From Paraflavitalea sp. CAU 1676 (GTDB taxonomy: Bacteria; Bacteroidota; Bacteroidia; Chitinophagales; Chitinophagaceae): a stretch of 64,000 nucleotides of DNA. Position numbers and translations under genes: made by a program. The number at the start of each line of letters is the position of its first letter. Within the stretch, counting starts at the first letter, position 1. Shown here in pieces: positions 43,401 through 52,352 of the stretch. A model generated the notes under the pieces. It was not told the DNA's origin. It made no database searches and worked only from the letters and a program-made list of their open reading frames with translations. The DNA lies in contig NZ_JARHUJ010000005.1 of NCBI RefSeq assembly GCF_029223285.1, positions 620,001 to 684,000 on the forward strand. Reading direction: 5' to 3'.

Positions 43401-45475
43401 GGTACAATCAATCGCACTTTTTCCAGCACGAACAATCTGGCGGAGAGCGTATTTACCTGGAAGCGGGTAGCCGCCAATGGAAATATGGTAAAAGAAAGAA
43501 CAAGATCCAGATCAAGAACTGCATCTGGGGCGGTACCTGCAACACGGAAGATGAATACTGGGTAACAGTGAACGACAGGGATATGATGGCGAGTGTTTGC
43601 GTGGGCAATTCCCTGGTGTTTCATGTTTTCGACTCGGTAACGTTTAAACCCTGGATCAACGTAAAAGACAACGGTGGCTCCATACCTGATAATCTATACC
43701 GGTTCAAAAGCGGCTCTTCCAATTGTCATAAAACAAGGTGGTACAATTTTGAATTCGAATACCTCTACCCTGAGACCAGGAAACTGATGATGGACTTTAT
43801 GGACAGTATCCCCGTAGGCTCTTATGTAGTTGTGAAGAGTACATTTCATAATAACCCACAGTCGTACATACAAACCTGGAAGAACGATACACTCCTGTAT
43901 GGTGCCAACAGGTCGTTGTACCATAAATTGCTGGAAGCTGGCTTCATCGATATCGATTCCGTCTATAAATCCGTTCCCTGGGCCTTCGTATACAAGAAAG
44001 GAGACAATGCCTCTTTTGTGCCGAAATGGGATGTGGGTAAAGAACTTACAAGCCGGGTTAATTTGACAGTGGAGTGTTATACACCGGACACCCTTGGATA
44101 TATCAATTCACCCATCTTCGGTCCGGCCGCTGCGTGGACTGAAGTTGACTGGAAGGGCCGGTCGCTCGAAACGCCTTCCACCGACCAGCCTACCGTCGAT
44201 GTGATCGGCATTACCAAAACGTTTTCGGAACAAAAGCTGTTTACACTGGGCAAGGGCGATGTGCATGTGGATCTGCGGAATGTGGACGCCAAAACATATC
44301 CCTTTATGCGGTTGAGGATGCGCAATGTGGATTCCATCCGCCTTACCCCTTTCCAGCTCGATTACTGGCGCGTGTTTTACAAACCGCTGCCCGAAGGAGC
44401 GCTTGCTGCCAACCTGCATTTTGAGGGGAAGGATTCGCTCGAGATCGGCGAGGCGCTTAAGTTCAGGATAGCTTATAAGAATCTGAGTCATTATGATTTT
44501 GACAGTGTGAAGATCAAAGTAGTGATCACCGATCACAACAATGTACCGCATGTAATTCCTTATCCGAAGCAAAAGGCACTTGTTTCGGGCGATACCATAC
44601 AGCTGAAACTGGATATTCCCACCCAGGAGTATGTGGGCAACAATACCCTGTATATAGAGGTGAACCCGGACAATGACCAGTTTGAGCAATATCATTTCAA
44701 TAATTTCCTGTACCGTAACTTTTATGTGAAACCGGATAACACGAATCCCTTCCTCGATGTTACGTTCGATGGGGTGCATATCCTCAACCGCGATATCGTA
44801 TCGGCGAGACCGCACATACAGATACGGTTGAAAGATGATGCCAAACACCTGTTGTTGAGTGATACCAGCCTGTTGGCTTTGGAAGTGAAATATCCCAATG
44901 GCACCATGCGCGAGTTTAAGGTTGACAATGACACCTTACGGTTTACGCCGGCTACCAGTGGCAAAGACAATTCGGCTGTGCTGGATTTTACCCCGGCTTT
45001 CACCCATCAGCTCAATCCCGAGGGTGACGAATACGAATTGCATGTGAGGGGGAGGGACGAGAGTGGCAATAAGGCCGGCAGGGATTACCGCGTGGCTTTC
45101 AAAGTGATCAACAAAGCGATGATCTCGAACCTGCTGAACTATCCCAACCCGTTCAGCACGTCAACAGCCTTTGTGTTTACCTTAACGGGCAGCGAACTGC
45201 CGCAGAACCTGAAAGTGCAGATACTGACTGTAACGGGAAAGATCGTGCGGGAAATTACGATGGCCGAACTGGGACCGGTACATATTGGAAGAAATATTAC
45301 TGAGTTTAAGTGGGATGGCACGGATCAGTACGGTCAGAAACTGGCCAATGGTGTGTATTTATACCGTGTGGTGACCACGCTGAACGGAAAATCGCTGGAT
45401 AAGTATAAAGCGGATAATGACAACACCGCGCAGTATTTCAACAACGGTTACGGCAAAATGTACCTGATGAGATAG
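40406..45475 (+). CDS. porU2: Type IX secretion system C25-family peptidase PorU2-like
   Basis: This 1689-residue exported protein has a signal peptide (residues 1-18, GQGQS). A gingipain-type C25 caspase-like domain spans about residues 390-790, with catalytic His639 in YFGHSSAT and Cys669 in VNGCNAGNF. A CARDB-type beta domain follows (about 800-890). Several further beta domains and a final FlgD-like/T9SS-type C-terminal region come last (NYPNPFSTSTAF, then ANGVYLYRVVT). PorU-type proteins act as sortase-like peptidases that cut the C-terminal signal of T9SS cargo and attach it to the cell surface. The long version without the canonical PorU operon partner PorV fits PorU2. It has its own promoter. 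Confidence 0.9.
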   Translation: MKKLYTLLLLLVALQGQGQSYNNEWIKFNQTYYKFKVANEGVTRISKATLDAVGLGNTAVQYFELWRNGQPVPFYPSVPNGPLPATGYLEFYAEPNDGAPDRALYFDAAFQHTDRYNLITDTVVYFLSVNTDESGSKYQPVVNNLSGPVPPVEEWLTYTYGNYFRNTQNLGWASVLNEYLYSSAYDRGEYWSSNPIAPGSDLVAKVSNLQVFAGGPDATMRFGASGNAMNARNIKVTVNNSLVKDESMNYFYDLHTAVTLPNDRIKSGTFDVVFANASAVGTDRMVISYFDITYPRLFKFGGVKNFKFKLPAKAAGYHLEITEFDYGSTPPVLYDRASGERYVGNLTARPGYISFALPGLATARDLILVNAEAGNVRMVNELVSKTFTDFSQAAQQGNYLIITHPSLYKGSAGNNPVLDYKAYRESVQGGGFKVLVAEIDELVDQFAFGIKKHPLSVRNFIRYEREKFSRELKYVLLMGRGMHYVHYQRNITDPITDQLNLVPTFGYPASDNLMTTLTTSSTIPVTPIGRLSVVHGSEIEDYLAKVKEYENAQQNAPNTIAGRAWMKNMVQVTGISDAHHGTVVCNYMGMYKQMSEGPSFGGKVANFCKTSANTSDQFASDQISKLFSEGLSVLNYFGHSSATTLEFNLDNPQNYNNQGKYPVFLVNGCNAGNFYTFYRQRFTSNETLSEKFVLAKQRGSIAFVASTHYGEIGTLHYYLTRLYQEITAANAGKSLGETTRDAFQRMLDGGATGFMSRIHMEQITIHGDPAIRINGQAKPDYVVEESSIRINPSFVSIAETHFQMKVGLMNLGKATDQPIVVQVKQQYPDGSTTVVYREKIAGIPHSDSVTINIPIVATRDKGRHILTVTIDEEGAIDEVSESNNTAVKEINIFQDEARPAYPYHLSIIKEPTQKLYATTADPFSVLKDYVVEIDTSAEFNSLDKKSRVISASGGIVEYDPELTYKDSTVYYWRISPVPVNGGAYQWFNQSFAFMKDVEGYNQSHFFQHEQSGGERIYLEAGSRQWKYGKRKNKIQIKNCIWGGTCNTEDEYWVTVNDRDMMASVCVGNSLVFHVFDSVTFKPWINVKDNGGSIPDNLYRFKSGSSNCHKTRWYNFEFEYLYPETRKLMMDFMDSIPVGSYVVVKSTFHNNPQSYIQTWKNDTLLYGANRSLYHKLLEAGFIDIDSVYKSVPWAFVYKKGDNASFVPKWDVGKELTSRVNLTVECYTPDTLGYINSPIFGPAAAWTEVDWKGRSLETPSTDQPTVDVIGITKTFSEQKLFTLGKGDVHVDLRNVDAKTYPFMRLRMRNVDSIRLTPFQLDYWRVFYKPLPEGALAANLHFEGKDSLEIGEALKFRIAYKNLSHYDFDSVKIKVVITDHNNVPHVIPYPKQKALVSGDTIQLKLDIPTQEYVGNNTLYIEVNPDNDQFEQYHFNNFLYRNFYVKPDNTNPFLDVTFDGVHILNRDIVSARPHIQIRLKDDAKHLLLSDTSLLALEVKYPNGTMREFKVDNDTLRFTPATSGKDNSAVLDFTPAFTHQLNPEGDEYELHVRGRDESGNKAGRDYRVAFKVINKAMISNLLNYPNPFSTSTAFVFTLTGSELPQNLKVQILTVTGKIVREITMAELGPVHIGRNITEFKWDGTDQYGQKLANGVYLYRVVTTLNGKSLDKYKADNDNTAQYFNNGYGKMYLMR

Positions 45476-45577
45476 ATTTTGAACAGAAAGGTTTCTTATT
45501 TCGTAAAGAGATTTCCCGATTGCGAAGGCGCGGCTCCTTTCCAGGGGGCACCTTTGCCGGAAATTTCCTCCCTGTTT

Positions 45578-47920
45578 ATGAAGCAACTTTTTCGTGTTCT
45601 CTTTTTTCTGTTACCCCTCTATGTTTTTGCCAATAACCCGGAATCGGGGACTATTAAAGGACAAATAAAGACGAATGACCAGAAGCCGGCCTCTTCTGTA
45701 ACCGTACAATTGAAAGGTTCCAATAAAACTGCCATTACTGAAGAAGACGGTTCTTTCGCGATTTACAAAGTAGCTACCGGCACCTATCAACTGGAGGTTT
45801 CGCTGATCGGCTATGAAACCCTGGTGCAGGAAGTGGTCGTGGAAAAAGACAAGATCACCGGCGTTTCCTTACAACTCACTGTTTCCAATACGCAGCTGCA
45901 GGAAGTAGTGATCACGAATGCCAAGAACAAATTCGCCAATAAGAACTCCGACCAGGTGGCGCGCCTGCCGCTCCGTAACCTGGAGAACCCGCAAGTATAT
46001 AGTGTGGTTGGCCGTCAGCTGGCGCAGGAACAAGTAGTGGTGGAACGCCAGGACATGTACCGTAATATTCCCGGCGCTGTACCCAATTTTGCTGCCGGTG
46101 GTTCTCAGGGTATGAGCATGCGCGGCTTTGCCAACTCGATCGGTATGCGGAATGGGATGATGACCAGCGCCATTGTTCCCCTGAACCCAATCATTCTCGA
46201 AAGGGTAGAAGCGATCAAGGGCCCCTCGGGTACCCTATTTGGCGGTAACCGGAACATCACATTCGGTGGTGTGTTCAACTATGTTACCAAGAAGCCGTAC
46301 GATGAATTTGGTGGTGAGGTGAGCCTGGCGGCGGGCAGTTTTGAACTTGCCCGGATCACGGCCGATATCAATACGCCGCTCAATAAGGAGAAGGCGGCAC
46401 TGTTCCGCCTGAATGCCGCGGCTCAATCGGAAGGTTCGTTCCAGGACCAGGGATACGCTAAGAACTATACATTCGCGCCGAGCTTTACGTATATCGTCAA
46501 CGATCGCCTTACGTTTGATATCGAGGCTGAGATCACCAGAAGCAATTATACTGTCGTTTCGCTGGCGCTGGGCAACCTGAACAATATTACGGCCCGCAAC
46601 TTCAAGGACCTGCCTTTAGGCTACAAGAGTTCTATGATCAACAATAGCGTGGATGTCGCCAATGGTATCAACAATGTGCAGGCACAGGCTACCTATAAGA
46701 TCTCCAATGGCTGGAAATCACAAACCAATTTCCTGTATTCGGAAGGTTTTTACAAGCACTTGTACTGGACCTCGCTGACCATGATGAACGACTCTACTTT
46801 TGCCCGGGTGGTGCGTAACCAAACGCCTGAGACCTTTGGCAATATCCAGTTGCAGCAGAATTTCATCGGCGACTTCCTGATCGGTTCCATGCGCAACAGG
46901 ATTGTGGTGGGCCTTGATTACAATTACAACTATAACGAGCTTTACCGGGCAACGGTGAACTACGATACCCTGAATATCCGTAAAACGCCTTCCAAAGACC
47001 TGAGCGTACCTACATTGGAATTGCTCTCGGGCCAGAAGGGTTTTGCCACCACGAGCACCAAACAAATCAATTACAGCGCCTATGTTTCTGATGTGTTCAA
47101 CATCACGCCGCAGTTGATGGCCATGCTGAGCTTGCGCTTCGACCGTTTTACGACTGATGGTACCTTTACCCCGGCCACCGGTAAATTCGTAGGCGCCTAC
47201 AATCAGAACTCGCTTTCGCCCAAGCTGGGCCTGGTGTACCAGCTTATTCCCGACCAGCTGTCTGTTTTCGGTAACTATGTAAACGGCTTTGTGAACCTGG
47301 CTCCCGCTACACAGCCTGATAATACGATCCTCGAGCTGAAGCCGCAATACGGTAATCAGTGGGAAGGTGGTGTGAAGTTTGAACTGCTGAAGAACAAACT
47401 GAGCGGCAGTGTGAGCCTGTATGATATTGCGGTTACCAACTCCACGCGTATCGAAGTGATCAATGGCAAGAACTTTACTGTGCAGGATGGTACACAAAAC
47501 AGCAAGGGTTTTGATGCAGAAGTGATTGCCAACCCGGTATTGGGTTTGAATATCGTTGCGGGGTATGCTTTCAACGAAAACCGATATAGCAAGGCTGCTG
47601 CTGCATTGGAAGGTAAGTACATCACCTTCAGCCCCCGTCATGTGGGCAATATCTGGGTAAGCTATACGCTGCGGCAGGGTAAAGCCCGTGGTTTGGGTTT
47701 TGGTGCCGGTGGTAACTATGTAGGCGACTCCTGGTTCGAATCGACCAACGTGTTCAAATTACCTGCCTACACCCTGATCAACGCTGCGATCTTCTATGAT
47801 CAGGTTAAATACCGCATCTCCTTAAAAGGCAATAACCTGACGGATGAGCAGTTCTGGAATACGAATGGTAGTCCGCAGAAACCTTTGAACTTTATCGCCA
47901 GCGTGGCTTTCAGGTTTTAA
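45578..47920 (+). CDS. TonB-dependent siderophore-type receptor
   Basis: The ATG at 45578 (MKQLFRVLFFLLPL) begins the signal peptide and is used instead of the longer frame from 45479. A probable -7 element (CACCTTTG, about 45549) lies in between. The 780-residue product has a carboxypeptidase-like regulatory domain (about 22-95, GTIKGQIKTNDQKP), a plug domain (about 115-225, with IKGPSGTLFGG) and a 22-strand-type barrel ending in IASVAFRF. The plug wording is of the FhuA/FpvA type rather than SusC, and no SusD follows. It probably imports ferric siderophores using TonB energy. Confidence 0.93.
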   Translation: MKQLFRVLFFLLPLYVFANNPESGTIKGQIKTNDQKPASSVTVQLKGSNKTAITEEDGSFAIYKVATGTYQLEVSLIGYETLVQEVVVEKDKITGVSLQLTVSNTQLQEVVITNAKNKFANKNSDQVARLPLRNLENPQVYSVVGRQLAQEQVVVERQDMYRNIPGAVPNFAAGGSQGMSMRGFANSIGMRNGMMTSAIVPLNPIILERVEAIKGPSGTLFGGNRNITFGGVFNYVTKKPYDEFGGEVSLAAGSFELARITADINTPLNKEKAALFRLNAAAQSEGSFQDQGYAKNYTFAPSFTYIVNDRLTFDIEAEITRSNYTVVSLALGNLNNITARNFKDLPLGYKSSMINNSVDVANGINNVQAQATYKISNGWKSQTNFLYSEGFYKHLYWTSLTMMNDSTFARVVRNQTPETFGNIQLQQNFIGDFLIGSMRNRIVVGLDYNYNYNELYRATVNYDTLNIRKTPSKDLSVPTLELLSGQKGFATTSTKQINYSAYVSDVFNITPQLMAMLSLRFDRFTTDGTFTPATGKFVGAYNQNSLSPKLGLVYQLIPDQLSVFGNYVNGFVNLAPATQPDNTILELKPQYGNQWEGGVKFELLKNKLSGSVSLYDIAVTNSTRIEVINGKNFTVQDGTQNSKGFDAEVIANPVLGLNIVAGYAFNENRYSKAAAALEGKYITFSPRHVGNIWVSYTLRQGKARGLGFGAGGNYVGDSWFESTNVFKLPAYTLINAAIFYDQVKYRISLKGNNLTDEQFWNTNGSPQKPLNFIASVAFRF

Positions 47921-47944
47921 CAGTTATCAATTTGCTATCAAGGC

Positions 47945-47977
47945 AAAGGCCCGGGCAAACAATCGCCAGGGCCTTTT
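47945..47977 (+). terminator. Terminator after TonB receptor gene
   Basis: The stem AAAGGCCC/GGGCCTTT (47945-47952 with 47969-47976) has a 16-nt loop and is followed by TTCG and T-rich sequence. It lies 24 bp past the stop. Confidence 0.7.
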
Positions 47978-48046
47978 CGTTTGGTGTCTTTGAACGTAAT
48001 GTAATGAGGTGCTTTGTCAGCGGGAAAGCGGCGATTGACGATGCGG

Positions 48047-49021
48047 TTACAGTTCAATACCGCGCACGTAACTGAAATATTCTGCCACACTATTATAGTC
48101 ATTTACGAGCGATGTGCGAAGGTCTTCGATCTTCTCCCTTTGCACCCTGGGTTGCTTGAATGTGCGCGTTAGGTTTTTGCTGGTGATAAGCAGGTTATTG
48201 CAGGCACCAAAGAAGTTTTCAGCGTTGGTCAACAGCGGTGCTTTTGACGCGTGACCCTTTTCTTTTGCCAGTAATACCTGCAGCTTCTCCAATTCTTTTT
48301 CATAGCTGGCACTTGCGTGGATGATGGCTGCCGTGTCCGGCTTTTCTCCTTTCGCCTGGGTGGCGTCCAGTAAGACTCTTGCCGATTTATACACCAGAAG
48401 TGCTTTGTATTTGACCGGCCGTTTATCTTTGGATTCGATCAGCATATCTTCCAGTTCTTTTTTCTCAAGTGCTTCGAGCATATCGTTCACTTGCTCTTCT
48501 GCTTTGAAATAGACAACAAACGCATTGGTCAGTTGTGTGTGCAGGGCTTTGCCCTTTAGCAGCGCATCATCTTTGTAATTGGTCTTCTTGTAATAGGACT
48601 TCACCTGTTCTGCTACCTCCAGCAATGATTTGATGGCTTTTAAGTAAGCTTCGACCTGTTTTTGGAGTAAGCTATTGCCATTATTCAACTTTTCTTCAAG
48701 GCCCTTGACCTTAAAGGAGATTTTGCCGGTATTCAATTCATAGGTTAGCCACAAGTAACGGCGGACGTCAGCGTTCTCGGGATCGGTTTCGGAGCCCTTT
48801 TTAAAACCGATATAATCAGAATAGTTTCGTTCCCAGGAGCGCACTTCCCATTGGGCTTCATGGTAAACTTCTACCAATTCAATTCTTATTGATTCGTCGT
48901 ATTGGCCGGTGCTACTAGCTATTTTACTACCAGCATCCTGTAGTTTTCCGGCGCTTAGTTTACAGCCGACGCCAAATGCCAACAGGCTGATCGGTAATAA
49001 ATATATTGTTCTGTATTTCAT
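48047..49021 (-). CDS. Hypothetical lipoprotein, 324 aa
   Basis: ATG 49021 (MKYRTIYLLPISLLAFGVGC) gives a signal with lipobox FGVGC (Cys20). The longer frame from 49051 would add a charged prefix before it. The rest is helical and highly charged (KALEKKELEDMLIESKDKRP, EKLQVLLAKEKGHASKAPLL), with coiled-coil character and no recognised domain. It is likely a periplasmic lipoprotein on the inner or outer membrane. It lies 118 bp downstream of the glycosyltransferase gene in the same direction, so it may or may not belong to that operon. Confidence 0.7.
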   Translation of the reverse strand: MKYRTIYLLPISLLAFGVGCKLSAGKLQDAGSKIASSTGQYDESIRIELVEVYHEAQWEVRSWERNYSDYIGFKKGSETDPENADVRRYLWLTYELNTGKISFKVKGLEEKLNNGNSLLQKQVEAYLKAIKSLLEVAEQVKSYYKKTNYKDDALLKGKALHTQLTNAFVVYFKAEEQVNDMLEALEKKELEDMLIESKDKRPVKYKALLVYKSARVLLDATQAKGEKPDTAAIIHASASYEKELEKLQVLLAKEKGHASKAPLLTNAENFFGACNNLLITSKNLTRTFKQPRVQREKIEDLRTSLVNDYNSVAEYFSYVRGIEL

Positions 49022-49139
49022 GAGGTATGACCAGTATTTATTTCGGACCAATGGCCGTAAAATACCGTTGAACTACCTCGTTTGCCAGTGATTTCGGATG
49101 AACCACTTGTTTGCAGCCATGAATGTGCCGGAGCTGGTT

Positions 49140-50435
49140 TTAAACTGTTTGTGTAGCCGGAACCGTCAGGGGCCTGATCTTCAGAGCGGCTTCGATGGCA
49201 TCGGCCGCTTTGGAAGCTCCGCTGTCCTTTTGGATGGTGGCCGATAATTGCCGGCATTTTTCCGTGAACCGAGCATCGGTCAATACTTCGCGTATGGCCC
49301 TTTCCAATTTGGCGGCATTCACTTTGCGCCAGGGTATCCGCCGCCCGATGGCGTGGTACTCGACCCGCGCAGCCATGGCCGGCTGATCGTCGGTAACGGG
49401 TATGCATACCATCGGCACCCCATGGTGTACGCACTCCATGACGGTGCCGGGTCCGGCGTGGGTGATGCAGAGAACAGCCTGGGCTAATAATTCCGGTTGT
49501 GGGGCATAGCCGACTACCAGGATATTGCGGGGAATTTCGTCCAGCTCTATGGTATTGCCTGTCCAACCACCCAGCGACAACACTACTTTGTAGGCTGTAA
49601 ACTTCTCCAGCGCCTTCAGCAAGGCTTTGTAAACAGGCGCGATGCTGTTGCGGATGGTGCCCATCGATACATAGATGAGTGGCCGGCTGTCTTTATTAAA
49701 GGAAGCCCAGGGAAATGGAACCTGCTCGCGTTTTTCTACAAACGGACCACAAGGGATATAGTGGGGAGGTTGGGCTGCTTCGGGATAATCGAAGGCGGCA
49801 GGTATCACACCCAGCTGCAGTAAGGGGCTAAAGGTATCGTTGAGGCTGTTGTATGCCGGCAATTGCCATTGCCGCATTTGGTGGTTTACCATGCGTAGGT
49901 AGGGTGTTGAAAAAAGGGCCGCTGCGCGGTGTGCCGCCCGGTTGAGCAAACCGTTGAGTGGTGTGCCCGTGGGATGCCACCAGGCAAAGGCCGGTGGCAT
50001 TCTGCCATCGCGCCGCACGGCAATCGGAAGTATGGAACACAGGGTTAAGAAGGGGATATCGGCTTGTGCTGCCAGTGCCGCTCCCTGCGGCTGCAACTGA
50101 TCGACGAGCAGCACATCAATGCCGTGCTGACTGATCAGCGCAGGCAATTCTTCCAGCATCGCTTTGGCGATGGCAATATGTTGTTTGAGCACATGGTAAT
50201 GCCGCCATAGGTTGCTGCCTGTGCGGGCAGGCGCCCAGCTGGTATGCCAGGTATTGAGTGGGAACCTTTCGGTAGCTATCGGATGAAAACCGATGCCCAA
50301 TGCTTCTATCAATGGCTGCGTATCGGGAATATTGTAGATCGTTACCCGATATCCCCTGTTGATGAGTTCGCGGGCGATCATCCCATTGGGATACAGGTGG
50401 CCAGGTACGGGTGGAGAGATGATTCCGAAATGCAT
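49140..50435 (-). CDS. UGT/MGT-type glycosyltransferase (family 1, CrtX-like)
   Basis: This 431-residue GT-B fold enzyme has the N-terminal acceptor domain MHFGIISPPVPGHLYPNGMI, the pattern of zeaxanthin glucosyltransferases and macrolide glycosyltransferases. The C-terminal donor motif is ITHAGPGTVMECVHHGVPMV followed by DDQPAMAARV (about residues 328-365). Such enzymes transfer a sugar from a nucleotide sugar to a hydrophobic small molecule or lipid. Its start lies 2 bp after the stop of the diiron-oxidase-like gene, so it is translationally linked to that gene and the desaturase. The acceptor is probably the product of those two enzymes. Confidence 0.88.
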   Translation of the reverse strand: MHFGIISPPVPGHLYPNGMIARELINRGYRVTIYNIPDTQPLIEALGIGFHPIATERFPLNTWHTSWAPARTGSNLWRHYHVLKQHIAIAKAMLEELPALISQHGIDVLLVDQLQPQGAALAAQADIPFLTLCSILPIAVRRDGRMPPAFAWWHPTGTPLNGLLNRAAHRAAALFSTPYLRMVNHQMRQWQLPAYNSLNDTFSPLLQLGVIPAAFDYPEAAQPPHYIPCGPFVEKREQVPFPWASFNKDSRPLIYVSMGTIRNSIAPVYKALLKALEKFTAYKVVLSLGGWTGNTIELDEIPRNILVVGYAPQPELLAQAVLCITHAGPGTVMECVHHGVPMVCIPVTDDQPAMAARVEYHAIGRRIPWRKVNAAKLERAIREVLTDARFTEKCRQLSATIQKDSGASKAADAIEAALKIRPLTVPATQTV

Positions 50436-50437
50436 GC

Positions 50438-51160
50438 TTATTGGATCGATTGTATAGCTGAGAAATGGGTGGCGGAGCTATCGAGTTGTTCGTAGGCAGA
50501 GATGATCTCCTGCAGCATGCCGGCCATGAGCTGCATGCTTTTTATGGATGCTTCAACGATGGCATTCCATTGTGCCTCGGTTTGGCATACGCGCAACAGG
50601 ATCTGCTCTATATCGGCCCCATGCTTTTGATCGATGTGCAGGTGGTTGTAGTAAAAGGAGAGCTGACTTTTGGTGAGCTCCATCTCCTTTTCCAATTGCT
50701 CCATGAACGAGAGTATGTAGCGGTAGGGTCGTTCGATCCAATAACTATACCCCAATACGCGGTAAGGTGTATCGCTGGTGGCGAGGCATTTCACATACCC
50801 GATCATGGCTTCTGTGGCTGGCAGCATCTTCGGGAGGGTGGTCTCGCAATAACCCGCTCCGAGGGCCTTGAGGTCGTGCAGGGCCATCAGTTCATGACCG
50901 GTTTCTTCCAGTGCATGTTCAAAGCAATGCTGCATGAGGTGGATATCGGTGTTGCTGAAGTTGGCGCCTGCCAGCGCCAATACGCGGGGCGTGTGATAAG
51001 CGTAATGATACACCTGGGTAAGGTAGAGGGCATAGATCTTTTTGTCTTTGCGCACACGTTCATTGGTGAACCGTGTTGCCCAGGACGACTGAAAGATATT
51101 GGCCCATGCTGTAGCGATGGCTGCATCTAGTTGTTCTATACCGGTAGGCTGTGGCGACAT
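50438..51160 (-). CDS. Heme-oxygenase-like diiron oxidase (HDO) family protein
   Basis: The ATG at 51160 (MSPQPTGIEQLD) leaves 8 bp to the upstream desaturase and removes a 53-residue antisense-like extension; the product is 240 residues. It is all-helical. Putative metal ligands are E86xxH89 (EETGHE), Glu143 (YWIERPYRY), and the HxxxDxxH signature His173-Asp177-His180 (HLHIDQKH). This HxxxDxxH motif is shared by CADD, SznF and UndA-like enzymes, which use a labile Fe2 centre to oxidise amines or fatty acids. With a fatty-acid desaturase upstream and a glycosyltransferase downstream, the substrate may be a fatty acyl chain or a small metabolite. Confidence 0.82.
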   Translation of the reverse strand: MSPQPTGIEQLDAAIATAWANIFQSSWATRFTNERVRKDKKIYALYLTQVYHYAYHTPRVLALAGANFSNTDIHLMQHCFEHALEETGHELMALHDLKALGAGYCETTLPKMLPATEAMIGYVKCLATSDTPYRVLGYSYWIERPYRYILSFMEQLEKEMELTKSQLSFYYNHLHIDQKHGADIEQILLRVCQTEAQWNAIVEASIKSMQLMAGMLQEIISAYEQLDSSATHFSAIQSIQ

Positions 51161-51168
51161 ATGATGAG

Positions 51169-52239
51169 TTAAGGATGATGAATGTTTTCGGGTTGCCCCA
51201 TTTTTTTGAGGTAGGCCATATGCTGCCGCATCCCCTTCCATAATGAATACTGGTAGTAGGGTATATGATGGTCTGCGGCCGTTTTTGCCAGGATCTTTAC
51301 GAGGGGCAGAAAATGGCAATGGTGGATGGCTGGAAATATATGGTGTATCACATTGGCGTTTAACCCACCTACGGTTGCATTCAATAGCCGGCTGCGGGGC
51401 GCTATATCGACGGTTGTCAATAGTTGGTGAATGGTCCAGGTGGAGGGCAGACCACCTGTTTCGGATGGTTCATAATAAGCCACCGGCGCTATGAAGTGAG
51501 AAGGTAATAAGACCAGGGATATGAGCAGGCCTACCAGGGCGTGCATCAGGAGGAAACAGGTCACTACTTCGCCTGCAGTAAGGGGTAAAGTGTATACCGG
51601 TAGTACGATGATGTATCCGATATACAGGAGTTTGCCGGCGATCAGGCCGATCCATTTGATTACCCGGGTTCGCAGGGATCGGTTGTACCGCATCAGCATC
51701 ATCGCTTTGAAGTCCATCACGAATACGAGCAGCAGCGACATCAAGCAGTATAACGGCAATATGTATAGATGCTGATAGCGGTAATGCCGGCGATACCGGC
51801 TATGGGGCGATACGCGAAAGAGGGGTGTGGTCTCGATATCCAGATCGTATTGGTGGATATTGGTGGCGGAATGGTGCGCGAGGTTGTGCTTCAGGTGCCA
51901 GGCATACCTGTTGCCGCCGATGAGGTTGAAGGTGTAGCCCCAGGCAGTGTTGATCCAGCTTTTGTGTGACAGTGTTTGGTGTACCGCATCGTGTCCGATA
52001 TTGAACACGACCAGCAGGGCCGCGATTCCGTGCAGCAGGTACAGGCCCAGGTAACCAGCAAAGGAGGTCTTGATGGTATACAGGAGGCCGAGCGTAAGGA
52101 CCCAGACTGCCAGGAGAGACCAGGTTTTGATCCAGGCGGTCGTATTGGCTTTTTTCGAGCAATGGTTGACTTCGAAATAAGCCGATACCCGATCCCTCAG
52201 CTGGCGCTCGAATGCCGTTGTGCTGTGTTGGGTGTTCAT
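51169..52239 (-). CDS. Membrane fatty-acid desaturase
   Basis: This 356-residue membrane enzyme has all three histidine boxes: GHDAVH (83-87), HNLAHH (118-123) and VIHHIFPAIHHCH (about 305-318). It has four or more membrane helices (about 42-58, 60-82, 180-200, 210-245). These ligate the di-iron site that inserts double bonds into acyl chains. The length and the last box (HHxFPxxxH) are of the front-end/linoleoyl-CoA desaturase type. It is the first gene of the desaturase / HDO / glycosyltransferase operon (8 bp to the next). Confidence 0.94.
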   Translation of the reverse strand: MNTQHSTTAFERQLRDRVSAYFEVNHCSKKANTTAWIKTWSLLAVWVLTLGLLYTIKTSFAGYLGLYLLHGIAALLVVFNIGHDAVHQTLSHKSWINTAWGYTFNLIGGNRYAWHLKHNLAHHSATNIHQYDLDIETTPLFRVSPHSRYRRHYRYQHLYILPLYCLMSLLLVFVMDFKAMMLMRYNRSLRTRVIKWIGLIAGKLLYIGYIIVLPVYTLPLTAGEVVTCFLLMHALVGLLISLVLLPSHFIAPVAYYEPSETGGLPSTWTIHQLLTTVDIAPRSRLLNATVGGLNANVIHHIFPAIHHCHFLPLVKILAKTAADHHIPYYQYSLWKGMRQHMAYLKKMGQPENIHHP

Positions 52240-52352
52240 TTATCAGGTATAATCGGGGCAAAGAAAGGGCACAAACAGTTGCAGATGCCCGATTGTGCGG
52301 CACAAACGGCTGTAGTGAATGTTTTACTGGCTGAACAGGTATAATATGCGGA

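Noticed and set aside
46718-47641. 307-codon minus-strand frame inside the TonB receptor at 45578
   Set aside because: The plus strand has an intact receptor with plug and barrel motifs; the antisense product is His/Arg/Val-rich noise.
50438-51319. Longer N-terminus for the diiron-oxidase-like protein
   Set aside because: The extra 53 residues overlap the end of the desaturase gene and look unstructured; the internal ATG at 51160 begins a family-like N-terminus.
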